From contig NZ_CP137920.1 in NCBI RefSeq assembly GCF_033708015.1, positions 496,001 through 560,000 of the forward strand: a stretch of 64,000 bases of DNA, in the 5' to 3' direction. Source of the DNA: Proteus vulgaris (GTDB taxonomy: Bacteria; Pseudomonadota; Gammaproteobacteria; Enterobacterales; Enterobacteriaceae). A program made the position numbers and the translations under genes. The notes under the pieces were generated by a model. It ran no database searches and was not told where the DNA came from. It was given only the letters and a program-made list of their open reading frames with translations. Below are positions 9,488-16,563 of this stretch, piece by piece. How positions within the stretch are numbered: the stretch's first letter is position 1; each line of letters opens with the position of its first letter.

Positions 9488-9504
9488 AAAGCCCGCAGGG
9501 CTTT
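9488..9504 (-). terminator. Hairpin after tnpA (IS copy 1)
   Basis: Perfect 7-bp hairpin AAAGCCC-GCA-GGGCTTT immediately beyond the tnpA stop; also present in copy 2. It probably ends tnpA transcription, though the T-run is short. Confidence 0.5.
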
Positions 9505-9509
9505 AAAGA

Positions 9510-9935
9510 TCAATCAAGCGTTGACTGGCTCTGAACGTAGGCTCTGAGTGTTTCAATCGTTGCCCCTCCGGTGCTACAGACAAAGTACGACCTTGACCAC
9601 AAAAGTCCCGTTTTACTTTGCGTCCGTAAATGTGTGTTTTGCTGGCGCAGCAGGCGCGACGATACTGATTTCAGATTGTTGACCATCACACTGACCGCCA
9701 GTTTTGGCGGGTAAGCAACCAGCAGATGCACATGGTCAGGCTCTCCGTCCATCTCAATAATTTCGCATTCAAGTTTTGCCGCAGCGGAGTCAAATGCATC
9801 ACGCAGTTGAGCGAGCATCAGTCCGTCAAATAGCTTACGTCGATACTTTGTCGTAAAGATCAGAGGCACGACCAGTTTACTGACACGGTGCCGCTTTCTG
9901 AGGGGTTCCGCCAGTAAATCATTATGATTACTCAA
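9510..9935 (-). CDS. tnpA: IS200-like Y1 (HUH) transposase TnpA
   Basis: Single-strand transposase that cuts and joins the hairpin ends of the element. 141 aa. The HUH metal-binding motif is HVH (His68-Val-His70, in EPDHVHLLV), and the catalytic tyrosine is Tyr133 in TLRAYVQSQ, both in the usual places for the family. The open frame appears to begin at a TTG (9935), with no in-frame ATG nearby upstream, so the start is uncertain. Divergent from tnpB with 53 bp between. This is the only intact tnpA of the three copies here, so it could mobilise the other two in trans. Confidence 0.88.
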   Translation of the reverse strand: MSNHNDLLAEPLRKRHRVSKLVVPLIFTTKYRRKLFDGLMLAQLRDAFDSAAAKLECEIIEMDGEPDHVHLLVAYPPKLAVSVMVNNLKSVSSRLLRQQNTHLRTQSKTGLLWSRSYFVCSTGGATIETLRAYVQSQSTLD

Positions 9936-9988
9936 TTGATATATTGCCCTAACATGTTAAAATAAAAACATTATATCAATGAGCGCTG

Positions 9989-11161
9989 ATGATGTTAAGA
10001 GCAACAAAAGTACGCATCTACCCAACACCAGAACAGGCTGAATATCTCAACGCTCAGTTCGGTGCGGTTCGTTTTGCGTACAACAAAGCGCTGCACATCA
10101 AGAAAGACGCTTACCAGCGGCACGGCGTAAATTTAAACCCGCGTAAAGACCTTAAACCGCTGCTTGCCGTGGCGAAAAAATCCCGCAGATATGGGTGGCT
10201 TAAAGAATATGATTCAATTGCATTGCAGCAGGCGGTGATTAACCTTGACGTGGCTTTCTCCAACTTTTTTAATCCGAAACTAAAAGCCCGTTTTCCCACG
10301 TTTAAAAGTAAGCATGGCAGACAATCTAGCTATCATTGTGTCGGGATCAAAGTCATTGATGGCGCGATAAAAATCCCGAAAATCGCACCGATTGAAGCGC
10401 GTTTACATCGTGAAATTACGGGGGCGCTGAAAAGTATCACACTGAGCCGCAGCGCAACCGGAAAATACTATGCGTCACTACTCTGTGATGACGGGGTAGA
10501 AGCACCGGCAAAGCCAACATTGATATCAAATATCACGGGGCTTGATGTGGGGCTGAGTCATTACGCCATCAAATCAGACGGCAATAAGATTGCTAATCCG
10601 CGCCACCTTATCAATGCCAGCCGTCACCTACGTCGAAAACAAAAAGCCTTATCTCGCAAGCAAAAAGGGAGTGCTAATCGCCGTAAAGCCCGAATACAGC
10701 TTGCAGGTGTACACGAACGGGTAGCCAATGCCCGTGCTGATTTTCAACACAAACTCTCTCGTGCAATTGTTGACGAAAACCAAGCGGTAATTGTAGAGAC
10801 ACTGAAATCGGCGAATATGATGAAAAACCACTGTCTGGCTCGCGCTATCGGTGATGCAGGCTGGCATGGTTTTATCACAAAGCTGGAATATAAAGCCGCA
10901 GAAAAAGGCGTCCATCTGGTAAAACTGGATCAATGGTTTGCCAGTTCGAAAACCTGTCATTGCTGCGGTCATAAAATGTCAGAAATGCCACTACATAAGC
11001 GTATCTGGCAATGCCCTGAATGTGGAGTTGAACATGACCGAGATATCAATGCGGCAATCAATATCCGACACAAGGGCATATTGGAATTACACGCGGCGGG
11101 ACTCGTCGTTTCAGCCCATGGAGACCCGCGTAAATCCGTCGTACAGAGGGTTGCGGTCTGA
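9989..11161 (+). CDS. tnpB: RNA-guided endonuclease TnpB (IS605 family), copy 1
   Basis: Accessory IS605-family protein, known in ISDra2 to be an omega-RNA-guided DNA nuclease. 390 aa. The RuvC catalytic residues are all present: Asp186 (GLDVGLS), Glu270 (VIVETLK) and Asp352 (DRDINAA). The zinc-ribbon cysteines are at C323/C326 and C342/C345. The N-terminal LRATKVRIYPTPEQ is the usual helix-turn-helix start. The guide RNA would overlap the 3' end of this gene and the right end. The start could be either of two adjacent ATGs. Nearly identical to copy 2, so transposition was recent. Confidence 0.93.
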   Translation: MMLRATKVRIYPTPEQAEYLNAQFGAVRFAYNKALHIKKDAYQRHGVNLNPRKDLKPLLAVAKKSRRYGWLKEYDSIALQQAVINLDVAFSNFFNPKLKARFPTFKSKHGRQSSYHCVGIKVIDGAIKIPKIAPIEARLHREITGALKSITLSRSATGKYYASLLCDDGVEAPAKPTLISNITGLDVGLSHYAIKSDGNKIANPRHLINASRHLRRKQKALSRKQKGSANRRKARIQLAGVHERVANARADFQHKLSRAIVDENQAVIVETLKSANMMKNHCLARAIGDAGWHGFITKLEYKAAEKGVHLVKLDQWFASSKTCHCCGHKMSEMPLHKRIWQCPECGVEHDRDINAAINIRHKGILELHAAGLVVSAHGDPRKSVVQRVAV

Positions 11162-11294
11162 GAAGTGGGAAGCCTCGCCGTTTACGGCGGGGAGCAGTCA
11201 CGAGGAATACCTTTGTGCTTAATGTGCCGTGATGTGAACACGAAAGCGCGATATAATGACACAATCTGTCAGTATAAGAAGAATGGTTAATAGA

Positions 11295-11549
11295 ATGAAT
11301 GCTCAATTTGATGATGCAACTAAGACATTAGATACTCTAGGATTACGTTGTCCTGAGCCAGTAATGTTAGTTCGTAAAACGATAAGAAATATGGCATTAG
11401 GCGAGACGCTTTTAGTCATTGCGGATGATCCTGCAACAGTACGTGATATTCCTGGTTTTTGTCGCTTTATGGAGCATGATTTATTAAATCAAGAGACTGA
11501 ATCTGCCCCTTATCGCTATCTTATTCGTAAAAAAGAGAGCAATCTGTAA
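11295..11549 (+). CDS. tusA: Sulfur carrier protein TusA
   Basis: Small cytoplasmic sulfur relay protein that receives sulfane sulfur from IscS and passes it to TusBCD for 2-thiouridine synthesis in tRNA. The conserved [12 protein letters not shown] motif with the active Cys (CPxP) is at residues ~16-27. The ATG at 11295 ([10 protein letters not shown]) gives 84 aa, close to the 81 aa of E. coli; an upstream in-frame ATG at 11256 would add an unlikely leader. IS copy 1 ends 94 bp upstream, so its native promoter may have been altered. Confidence 0.94.
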   Translation: MNAQFDDATKTLDTLGLRCPEPVMLVRKTIRNMALGETLLVIADDPATVRDIPGFCRFMEHDLLNQETESAPYRYLIRKKESNL

Positions 11550-11588
11550 TTTACATTGTAAATATTGCTTACCTGCGCGCTAAAAAAT

Positions 11589-11621
11589 AGCCCAAACTCC
11601 AACTTAGCTGAAGTTTGGGCT
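11589..11621. terminator. Bidirectional terminator between tusA and zntA
   Basis: Perfect 10-bp stem AGCCCAAACT / AGTTTGGGCT, with A-rich sequence on the left and T on the right. It lies between two convergent genes and probably serves both. Confidence 0.8.
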
Positions 11622-11638
11622 TTGTGATTTTAGTGTAC

Positions 11639-14017
11639 TTACTTTTTATTTGAGGTGTTAACTTTTACTCTTAGTAGCCTTACCGCATTGGCTGTAACTA
11701 GTGCGGTTGCACCGGAATCAGCAAGAACGGCAACCCAAAGTCCAGTGATACCTAATAAGCTTGTTACTAAGAATATCGCTTTTAAGCCCAGTGCTATGGC
11801 GATGTTTTCACGGATAATTTTACGTGTCGCACGAGATAATTTAATAATTTCAGGTAAGCCCGTTAAACGGTTATGTGTTAATGCAGCATCCGCTGTTTCA
11901 AGTGCAACATCAGTACCGCTTCCCATCGCGACACCAATGGTGGCCGCTTTCATTGCTGGCGCATCATTGATACCATCGCCCACCATCATTGTGTTATGCG
12001 TTTTGCTAATTTCCATTACTGAAGTCACTTTATCTTCGGGCAGTAATCCAGCTCGGAAATCCATACCTAGTTTTTTCGCAATAGCAGCTGCTGCTCTTGG
12101 ATTATCACCCGTTAGCATAACGGCATTGATGTTCATCTCTTTCAATAATTTCATTGATTCAACAGCATCACTGCGTAAAGTATCTTGCATCGCAATAACA
12201 CCGATAAGTTGGCTCTCTTTTAAGACAACAACAACGGTTTTACCTTCATCTTCAAGACGTGCAACTTCTTGTTGCCATTGAGAAGAGAGCGATGTCGCTT
12301 CTGATAATTGAGAAGGGGCGCTCACTAGGATGTGTTGACTATTTAAATAACCTTCAATGCCTTTACCCGCTAGCGCTTTACGCTCTTGTGCTTCAACAAC
12401 AAGCACTCCTTCATCTTGTGCTTTATTGATAATTGCTTTTGCTAATGGATGATGAGAGCCAATTTCGACGGATGAAGCAAAAGTCAGCACTTCTTTTTCA
12501 TTAAATCCAGATTCAGCTACAATATCAGTAACTTGAGGTTTCCCTTCTGTTAATGTACCCGTTTTATCTAATGCGATAGTATTAACTGTGCCTAATTGCT
12601 CTAACGCTGCACCGCCTTTGATCAACGCTCCGCGTTTAGTTGCTGCCGCTAATGCTGAAGTGATTGCCGCTGGTGTTGAGATAACCAAAGCACAAGGACA
12701 ACCAATGAGTAATAGCGTTAAACCGCGATAAATCCATGTTTCCCACGGTTGTGAAAACAACAGGGGGGGAACAATGATAACCAGTGCGGAGAACAGCATT
12801 ATCGCAGGGGTATAGTAACGGCTAAAGCGGTCAATAAAGCGTTCAATAGGGGCTCTACGCTCTTCAGCTTCTTCAATCAATTGCAAAATACGGTCGATAG
12901 CATTTTGCCCCTGCTCAGATACCACCTTCATCTGTACCGATCTATCCACAGATAAACAACCCGCAGCCACTTTTTCACCTTGTAGGCGTTCTACTGGTAC
13001 GGATTCACCGGTTAATGCACTTTCATCAAAGCTTGCAAATGCGCTGACTAATTCTGCATCTGTTGGTAAACGAGAACCTGGGGCAATTTCGATAATATCG
13101 CCAGGGCGCAGTTGCGCAACAGGAACTGTTTGTTTTTTGCCATCTTTGATTAATGTCGCTTCTTCTGGCACCAATGCCATTAATGCACTTACACCACGAC
13201 GAGCACGCCCTGCGGCGTAAGACTCTAACATCTCGCCAATCATAAACAGCAAAATAACCATTGCGGCTTCTTCGGTAGCATTAATAAAGAGTGCCCCAAT
13301 TGCGGCAACGCTCATTAATGTTTCGATAGCGAATGGTGTACCACTGCGAATAAGTTGTAAGGACTTTTTCACAATGGGGAATAAACCAATTAAGGTGGTT
13401 GCAATAAAGGCAGCACGGCCGGCTTGAGGGTCAATAAACTCTGCACCCCAGCTAATGACCATTAAAAGCGCCAAGACAATAACAAATGCGCTCTCTTTTA
13501 ATAAGCTCTGCTTAGCGACTTTTTGGGATTGAGGTGATGAGAGATCAAAAAGTTCAAAACCTGCACTGTTAATTGCCGCGATCACGTCAGCGCGTAGATC
13601 GCTATCTGCATCAACGACCAATTTTTCAGTGGCAAAAAGGACTTTTGCTTGTTTTACACCCGCGACTTTAAGTGCGGCTGTTTCAATTTTTTGAGCGCAA
13701 CTCGGACAATCCATTCCTTGCACTTTCCAACTAAAGCGTTGCTGTGCAATCTTTTCTGGCTCAATGTTAGAAACAGGGGCGTTGATATCACAGCTTGCAT
13801 GAGCATGATTGTGCCCATCGTGATTATGTTCGTGAGAATGCTCGTGATGATGCTCATCCTCGCATTCAGGATCACTTTTATCTATCTTAGTATGAGAATG
13901 TCCGCTTTCTGTATGTGAGTGCGTACTATTCTCAGAGTGACCTGAACAGCATTGAGAGCTTGAGCAGCAAGCATCGGTATGTTTATGATTATCGTGTTGA
14001 TGAGCATGTTTAGTCAT
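11639..14017 (-). CDS. zntA: Zn(II)/Cd(II)/Pb(II)-exporting P1B-type ATPase
   Basis: Inner-membrane efflux pump for zinc, cadmium and lead. Motifs in order: a His/Cys-rich N-terminal tail (CCSSSQCC and several HHH/HSH runs, residues ~1-85), a heavy-metal-associated domain with GMDCPSC, the phosphatase motif FDESALTGES, the transmembrane CPC motif (IGCPCALVIS), the phosphorylated aspartate in DKTGTLT, and GDGINDAP. The start was set at 14017 (MTKHAHQ), where a GGAG ribosome site lies; 792 aa against 732 in E. coli, the excess being in the metal-rich tail. A MerR-type promoter lies just upstream. Confidence 0.95.
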   Translation of the reverse strand: MTKHAHQHDNHKHTDACCSSSQCCSGHSENSTHSHTESGHSHTKIDKSDPECEDEHHHEHSHEHNHDGHNHAHASCDINAPVSNIEPEKIAQQRFSWKVQGMDCPSCAQKIETAALKVAGVKQAKVLFATEKLVVDADSDLRADVIAAINSAGFELFDLSSPQSQKVAKQSLLKESAFVIVLALLMVISWGAEFIDPQAGRAAFIATTLIGLFPIVKKSLQLIRSGTPFAIETLMSVAAIGALFINATEEAAMVILLFMIGEMLESYAAGRARRGVSALMALVPEEATLIKDGKKQTVPVAQLRPGDIIEIAPGSRLPTDAELVSAFASFDESALTGESVPVERLQGEKVAAGCLSVDRSVQMKVVSEQGQNAIDRILQLIEEAEERRAPIERFIDRFSRYYTPAIMLFSALVIIVPPLLFSQPWETWIYRGLTLLLIGCPCALVISTPAAITSALAAATKRGALIKGGAALEQLGTVNTIALDKTGTLTEGKPQVTDIVAESGFNEKEVLTFASSVEIGSHHPLAKAIINKAQDEGVLVVEAQERKALAGKGIEGYLNSQHILVSAPSQLSEATSLSSQWQQEVARLEDEGKTVVVVLKESQLIGVIAMQDTLRSDAVESMKLLKEMNINAVMLTGDNPRAAAAIAKKLGMDFRAGLLPEDKVTSVMEISKTHNTMMVGDGINDAPAMKAATIGVAMGSGTDVALETADAALTHNRLTGLPEIIKLSRATRKIIRENIAIALGLKAIFLVTSLLGITGLWVAVLADSGATALVTANAVRLLRVKVNTSNKK

Positions 14018-14069
14018 AACTGGCTCTCCTTGTTCAACAAAGTAAAGTCTAAATTCATTTCTGATAAGT

Positions 14070-14101
14070 ACTTTACAGCTTGGAGTAGAGTCCAGAGTCA
14101 A
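14070..14101 (-). promoter_or_regulatory. ZntR-type promoter of zntA
   Basis: On the minus strand, TTGACT and TAAAGT are separated by 20 bp, the overlong spacer typical of MerR-family activators. The spacer contains CTGGACTCTACTCCAAG, resembling the E. coli ZntR operator (CTCTGGAGT / ACTCCAGAG). It lies 53 bp upstream of the zntA start. ZntR itself is not encoded in the window. Confidence 0.8.
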
Positions 14102-14144
14102 GATATCAACGGTATATTCATTGGCAAAAAGTGCTAACTAGGTC

Positions 14145-14188
14145 AAAAAATTAACCCCTCATTCTATTTTGTAAAGACAAGGGGTTAA
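14145..14188 (-). terminator. Terminator of yhhN
   Basis: 9-bp stem TTAACCCCT / AGGGGTTAA with a 20-nt loop, followed on the minus strand by TTTTTT. Confidence 0.7.
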
Positions 14189-14194
14189 TCGATA

Positions 14195-14821
14195 CTAAAG
14201 AAATAAAGCTCTAACAATGAAGAAATGCCCAATAAAATAACAGGCGCTGACAAGCCCTTTGGATGCTGAAAATGAGAAGCGGAAGCGATTAATTAGCCAT
14301 ATGGAGTAAGCAATTACTAACAGGAATGAACCCACCATGACTGACAAGTTGTAATCATTGCTTAAGTAGAAGAATTTTTCACCTGCAATCCAAAACATAG
14401 CAAATGCCGCTAATAAAGTTAACGAGGCTGGAATTGCTAATTTATCGAGCTTAGTCCAGACAATCGCTAAAATGATAATGAAAGCAAGAATAACGAATCC
14501 AAGTAAAGGAAGATAGAAAGAGAGTTGGAGCGGTAGTAAAAAGCTTACCATATAAAGTATATAGCTCAGAAAAACCAAAGCAAAAGAAGGTAGTAAATAC
14601 TTACTATCAAAAATTCTTAAGATATCAGAAAGTAGTGTCGCTAATAATGCACCTACAATAAGGTAGCTATTAATATTGTGTTCGGGAACTTGCCATGCCC
14701 AAAGTAATAAAAGGAGTAACGTGATAGGACGGAATAACCATTGTTGCCAATTAGGGCCTCGATATGCGGCATCGATATAAAGCCATCCGGAGAATAATAC
14801 GGCGAGAAAAGGCCAACTCAT
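14195..14821 (-). CDS. yhhN: YhhN/TMEM86-family membrane protein
   Basis: Integral membrane protein of the YhhN family, related to eukaryotic TMEM86 lysoplasmalogenases; the bacterial role is not settled. 208 aa with about eight hydrophobic helices, and the motif LLATLLSDILRI in the position of the conserved GDxxL-like region. The gene sits between zntA and yhhM as in E. coli, which supports the name. It has its own terminator. Confidence 0.85.
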   Translation of the reverse strand: MSWPFLAVLFSGWLYIDAAYRGPNWQQWLFRPITLLLLLLWAWQVPEHNINSYLIVGALLATLLSDILRIFDSKYLLPSFALVFLSYILYMVSFLLPLQLSFYLPLLGFVILAFIIILAIVWTKLDKLAIPASLTLLAAFAMFWIAGEKFFYLSNDYNLSVMVGSFLLVIAYSIWLINRFRFSFSASKGLVSACYFIGHFFIVRALFL

Positions 14822-14968
14822 AATATCTTCCTTATATTCAGAACTGTTTTATTATTCATAACAGAAAGATTAATTTAAGAATAGCGGTTAATGACGAAAT
14901 TGATGGACTTATTAAAATAATATAAAGCACACTATTTTTTTGTCCATATAACGATAGGAACTAATGTA

Positions 14969-15355
14969 ATGAATAAAGCGGCTATTTTAGGAATTGCGAT
15001 ACTAATCATAATTATAGCGTCGGCAACTTATCGTTTTTTTGAACAAAAAAAACAGCGGATAAGTGACGATAATTCGCCTATTAAACTTTATATGGTTGAA
15101 ATAATTGATAAAAAAGAAATTGCAGCAAATGAACGGCGCTCAAGAGAAAATGACGTTAATGGTCCAGAAACAACATATTATTATCAAGTTACTTTTCGTT
15201 TAACTACTGATGAGCGTAAAGATTTAGTGTTAAAAATTGATAAATCATCTTATCAAGATATCGAACCTGGAATGAAAGGACGTCTATTTATGCAGGGAAG
15301 TCGTTTTATTAAGTTTGAAACAGATATGCCAAGTAATGATCAAGACAATAAATAA
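14969..15355 (+). CDS. yhhM: DUF2500-family protein YhhM
   Basis: 128 aa. One N-terminal membrane anchor (AAILGIAILIIIIASATYRFF) followed by a soluble, largely beta domain with the DUF2500 pattern (VTFRLTTDERKDLVL ... GMKGRLFMQGSRFIKFE). The E. coli homologue YhhM lies at the same place between yhhN and yhhL. Function unknown; likely anchored with the soluble part outside the cytoplasm. Confidence 0.85.
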   Translation: MNKAAILGIAILIIIIASATYRFFEQKKQRISDDNSPIKLYMVEIIDKKEIAANERRSRENDVNGPETTYYYQVTFRLTTDERKDLVLKIDKSSYQDIEPGMKGRLFMQGSRFIKFETDMPSNDQDNK

Positions 15356-15382
15356 GATAATATATTCATGATATTGGCAATC

Positions 15383-15407
15383 TCTGGGGCTAATTGTCGA
15401 CCCCAGA
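15383..15407. terminator. Possible terminator between yhhM and yhhL
   Basis: 7-bp stem TCTGGGG / CCCCAGA, loop of 11, between convergent genes. There is no clear T-run, so this is weak. Confidence 0.4.
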
Positions 15408-15430
15408 TAATTGCGAGGGTATAACACTAT

Positions 15431-15733
15431 TTATGGCTGCTGTTTGGTTTTGTTTTTCTGTTTTTCTTCGTATTCTTTACGTAATTCTTTTTGTATTTTT
15501 AAGAGTTCAAAGATCCCAAAGAAGAAAACACGAAATTGTAATGCTGTTGACGGTTTTTGATCTTTAGGTTGTCCTGCTTTATACATAACGATTTGTAATC
15601 CATGCATGATTACCATAAAAATCAATGCGATATCCATAAAATATTTTAGAGGCTTAGGAAATGGAGACATAATATTTAAAAGTAGAAAGCCCCAAACACC
15701 GATCATTAAAAATCGGCCAAAAAAGATTAACAT
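15431..15733 (-). CDS. yhhL: DUF1145-family membrane protein YhhL
   Basis: 100 aa; two or three hydrophobic helices, then a charged basic tail (KELRKEYEEKQKNKTKQQ). It matches the position and general make-up of E. coli YhhL (DUF1145), directly downstream of rsmD with 17 bp between, so the two are probably co-transcribed. Function unknown. Confidence 0.82.
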   Translation of the reverse strand: MLIFFGRFLMIGVWGFLLLNIMSPFPKPLKYFMDIALIFMVIMHGLQIVMYKAGQPKDQKPSTALQFRVFFFGIFELLKIQKELRKEYEEKQKNKTKQQP

Positions 15734-15750
15734 AGCAGCTCCATAAAAAA

Positions 15751-16335
15751 TTAAGCAGATAAACTGCGAATATAAAGACGGTACGCGACTTGTCCTGCGA
15801 TCTTCTCTCTATGCAATGTCCAATGAGTCGGAATTGTATAAGTCTGCGCTTTAACTTCTTCCTCAATATAAATATAGCAATCTTGTGCTAACCAATTGTT
15901 ATTTTCTAATAATTGGATAGTGTCTGACAACATGCCTTTATGAAAAGGAGGATCTAAAAAAATGACATTATAAGGTGAACCTTGTTTGGCGAGATATGAC
16001 AGTGCACTGTCTTGAATGACATGTCCATTCTCTGCATTAAGTAAGGTTAAGTTTGTGGTAATTTGTTGGGCGACTGCGCGTTCATATTCGATAAACGTGG
16101 TTTCACGCGCATAGCGAGAGAGGGCTTCAATACCTAAACCACCGCTTCCTGCAAAACAGTCTAGGCAGCGGGCATCTTGGATAACAGGCATTAGCCAATT
16201 AAAGAGTGTTTCTTTCACTCTATCCGTTGTCGGTCGTAATCCTTGGCTATCAAGAACAGGAAGTTTACGACCACGCCATTTTCCCCCAATTATTCTGATT
16301 TGTCCCATTGAGGCTTTTTGTGGTTTTTTGGCCAT
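15751..16335 (-). CDS. rsmD: 16S rRNA (guanine966-N2)-methyltransferase
   Basis: Methylates G966 of 16S rRNA in assembled small subunits, using S-adenosylmethionine. 194 aa, near the E. coli 198. The AdoMet-binding motif is DCFAGSGGLGIEALSR (~residues 59-74), and the catalytic N-methylase motif DPPF lies in YNVIFLDPPFHKG. RPTTDRVKETLFNWL is the conserved RsmD start. Divergent from ftsY, as in E. coli; first gene of rsmD-yhhL. Confidence 0.95.
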   Translation of the reverse strand: MAKKPQKASMGQIRIIGGKWRGRKLPVLDSQGLRPTTDRVKETLFNWLMPVIQDARCLDCFAGSGGLGIEALSRYARETTFIEYERAVAQQITTNLTLLNAENGHVIQDSALSYLAKQGSPYNVIFLDPPFHKGMLSDTIQLLENNNWLAQDCYIYIEEEVKAQTYTIPTHWTLHREKIAGQVAYRLYIRSLSA

Positions 16336-16563
16336 ATTATTTTGATTTATATCGTTTAAACGTGAGTTCTGGAGTGTCTTTTAGAATAAGGGAACCGTGT
16401 CTGTCGTTATATCGATGACTTCCCTTGATTTAATCAGCAATAATTTACCATAAAATTCGTATAAAAGATGCGTTTATCCATGATCAAATGATAGACTTCA
16501 TTATTATTTTCAATATCGTCAATGTAATCGCGCCATGATTTAGTGCGAGGAGTTTAGTAGCTA

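Larger units (their letters stand above)
9439..11200 (+). mobile_element. IS200/IS605-family element, copy 1 (complete)
   Basis: Divergent tnpA (minus) and tnpB (plus) between two ends that recur at the other two copies. The left end begins right after TTAG (9435-9438) with CGAAAAACGCCG and carries an imperfect hairpin, CCCTCGCCC / GGGCGGGG. The right end carries a CCTCGCCG / CGGCGGGG hairpin and ends GGGGAGCAGTCA at 11200. All three copies follow TTAG and end AGTCA, with different flanks, and there is no target duplication, as expected for Y1 HUH transposases. It lies between yhhQ and tusA, neighbours in E. coli. The bases after the right end (CGAGGAATACCTTTGT) would be the TnpB guide in the omega-RNA model. 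Confidence 0.9.

Noticed and set aside
13649..13918. Open frames opposite the His-rich part of zntA
   Set aside because: Products of the biased His codons on the other strand.
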